A DNA stretch of 64,000 nucleotides, from assembly GCA_002256205.1 (NCBI GenBank), contig NKIW01000006.1, positions 147,015 through 211,014 of the forward strand, read 5' to 3'. Positions 63,634 to 64,000 of this stretch are shown piece by piece; position 1 is the first letter of the stretch; each line of letters begins with the position of its first letter. The stretch comes from Rhizobiales bacterium PAR1. GTDB lineage: Bacteria > Pseudomonadota > Alphaproteobacteria > Rhizobiales > Beijerinckiaceae. The notes beneath the pieces were generated by a model. It ran no database searches. It was given only the letters and a program-made list of their open reading frames with translations, and was not told the origin of the DNA. The position numbers and the translations under genes are program-made.

Positions 63634-64000
63634 ATGCCTGCTCATCCGCGCCCCCTCCAGCGTGCCCTGTTGTCGGTTTTCGACAAGACGGGCCTCGTCG
63701 AGCTTGCTCAGGCACTCCATGCGCGCGGCGTGGTGCTGATTTCCACCGGCGGTTCGCGCGCGACGCTCGAAAAGGCCGGCATTCCGGTGCTCGATATTTC
63801 CGAAGTCACGGGCTTTCCGGAAATGATGGACGGGCGCGTCAAGACGCTGCACCCGAAAGTACACGGTGGCCTGCTCGCGATGCGCGGCAACCCGGAACAC
63901 GAAGCGGCGTTGCTCGCGCATGGTATCGCCCCGATTGATCTCCTCGTCGGCAATCTCTATCCTTTCCGCGAGACTCTGGCGCGCGGAGCGGGTTTTGATG
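63634..64000 (+). CDS. purH: PurH (AICAR transformylase / IMP cyclohydrolase), 5' part
   Basis: The first 122 residues are present; the gene runs off the right edge. The N-terminal IMP cyclohydrolase (MGS-like) domain shows [41 protein letters not shown], then [26 protein letters not shown]. PurH carries out the last two steps of IMP synthesis. Start at ATG 63634 with a CGGAG site. Separated from the heparinase-like gene by 111 bases. Confidence 0.96.
   Translation, partial: MPAHPRPLQRALLSVFDKTGLVELAQALHARGVVLISTGGSRATLEKAGIPVLDISEVTGFPEMMDGRVKTLHPKVHGGLLAMRGNPEHEAALLAHGIAPIDLLVGNLYPFRETLARGAGFD

Overview
The window looks like chromosome of an alphaproteobacterium, most likely Hyphomicrobiales (Rhizobiales). 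The evidence is GC-rich coding with strong third-position GC, the rsmB - heparinase-like - purH order at the right end, a DUF1674/SDHAF4-type gene, a tandem glycine riboswitch of alphaproteobacterial type, and two copies of a palindromic intergenic repeat resembling those common in rhizobia. No rRNA, CRISPR array or complete tRNA gene was seen.

Layout. (1) 1-4705 is the right end of an integrated mobile element: a decayed serine recombinase, a strikingly AT-rich 804-residue protein with helicase motifs and a primase-like acidic motif, a tyrosine integrase, and a duplicated 3' end of tRNA-Gly(GCC) serving as attachment site. (2) 4739-13792 is chromosomal housekeeping: a phosphatase, inorganic pyrophosphatase, a CitE-like CoA lyase, a DUF429 protein, beta-carbonic anhydrase, GhrA-type reductase, riboswitch-controlled gcvP, and an SDR. 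(3) 13810-28583 is a phenylacetate island. Leftward runs livKHMGF-paaZ, divergent from paaG-paaI-paaK and a TetR regulator. A separate leftward paaABCDE operon follows, preceded by a paaX-like repressor gene. (4) 28698-37558 holds a polar amino-acid-type ABC transporter with a GntR regulator, mog, and a rightward sugar-acid operon (enolase-superfamily dehydratase, IdnO-like, IdnD-like and 2-hydroxyacid dehydrogenase). The two halves share a near-identical operator-like sequence. (5) 37571-43016 holds pobR/pobA (4-hydroxybenzoate to protocatechuate) followed by a TRAP transporter. (6) 43280-49759 is a second TRAP operon with a SAF-domain oxidoreductase, an SDR, a DUF2938 membrane protein and an ApnO-like dehydrogenase; its substrate is unknown. 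(7) 49772-56406 is a three-gene transglutaminase / ATP-grasp / alpha-E / DUF2126 cluster, a predicted but largely uncharacterised peptide-ligase system. (8) 56678-64000 holds acs, an L,D-transpeptidase, the DUF1674 protein, a pseudouridine synthase, rsmB, a heparinase-like protein and the start of purH.

The picture is a metabolically versatile heterotroph scavenging aromatic acids and sugar acids through four high-affinity transport systems. A recurrent regulatory design is visible: each of the four substrate-binding-protein genes is followed by a GC-rich hairpin before the membrane-component genes, probably to raise binding protein relative to permease. The strongest candidates for something undescribed are the fused helicase/primase-like protein of the integrated element, the second TRAP operon, and the ATP-grasp/transglutaminase cluster.
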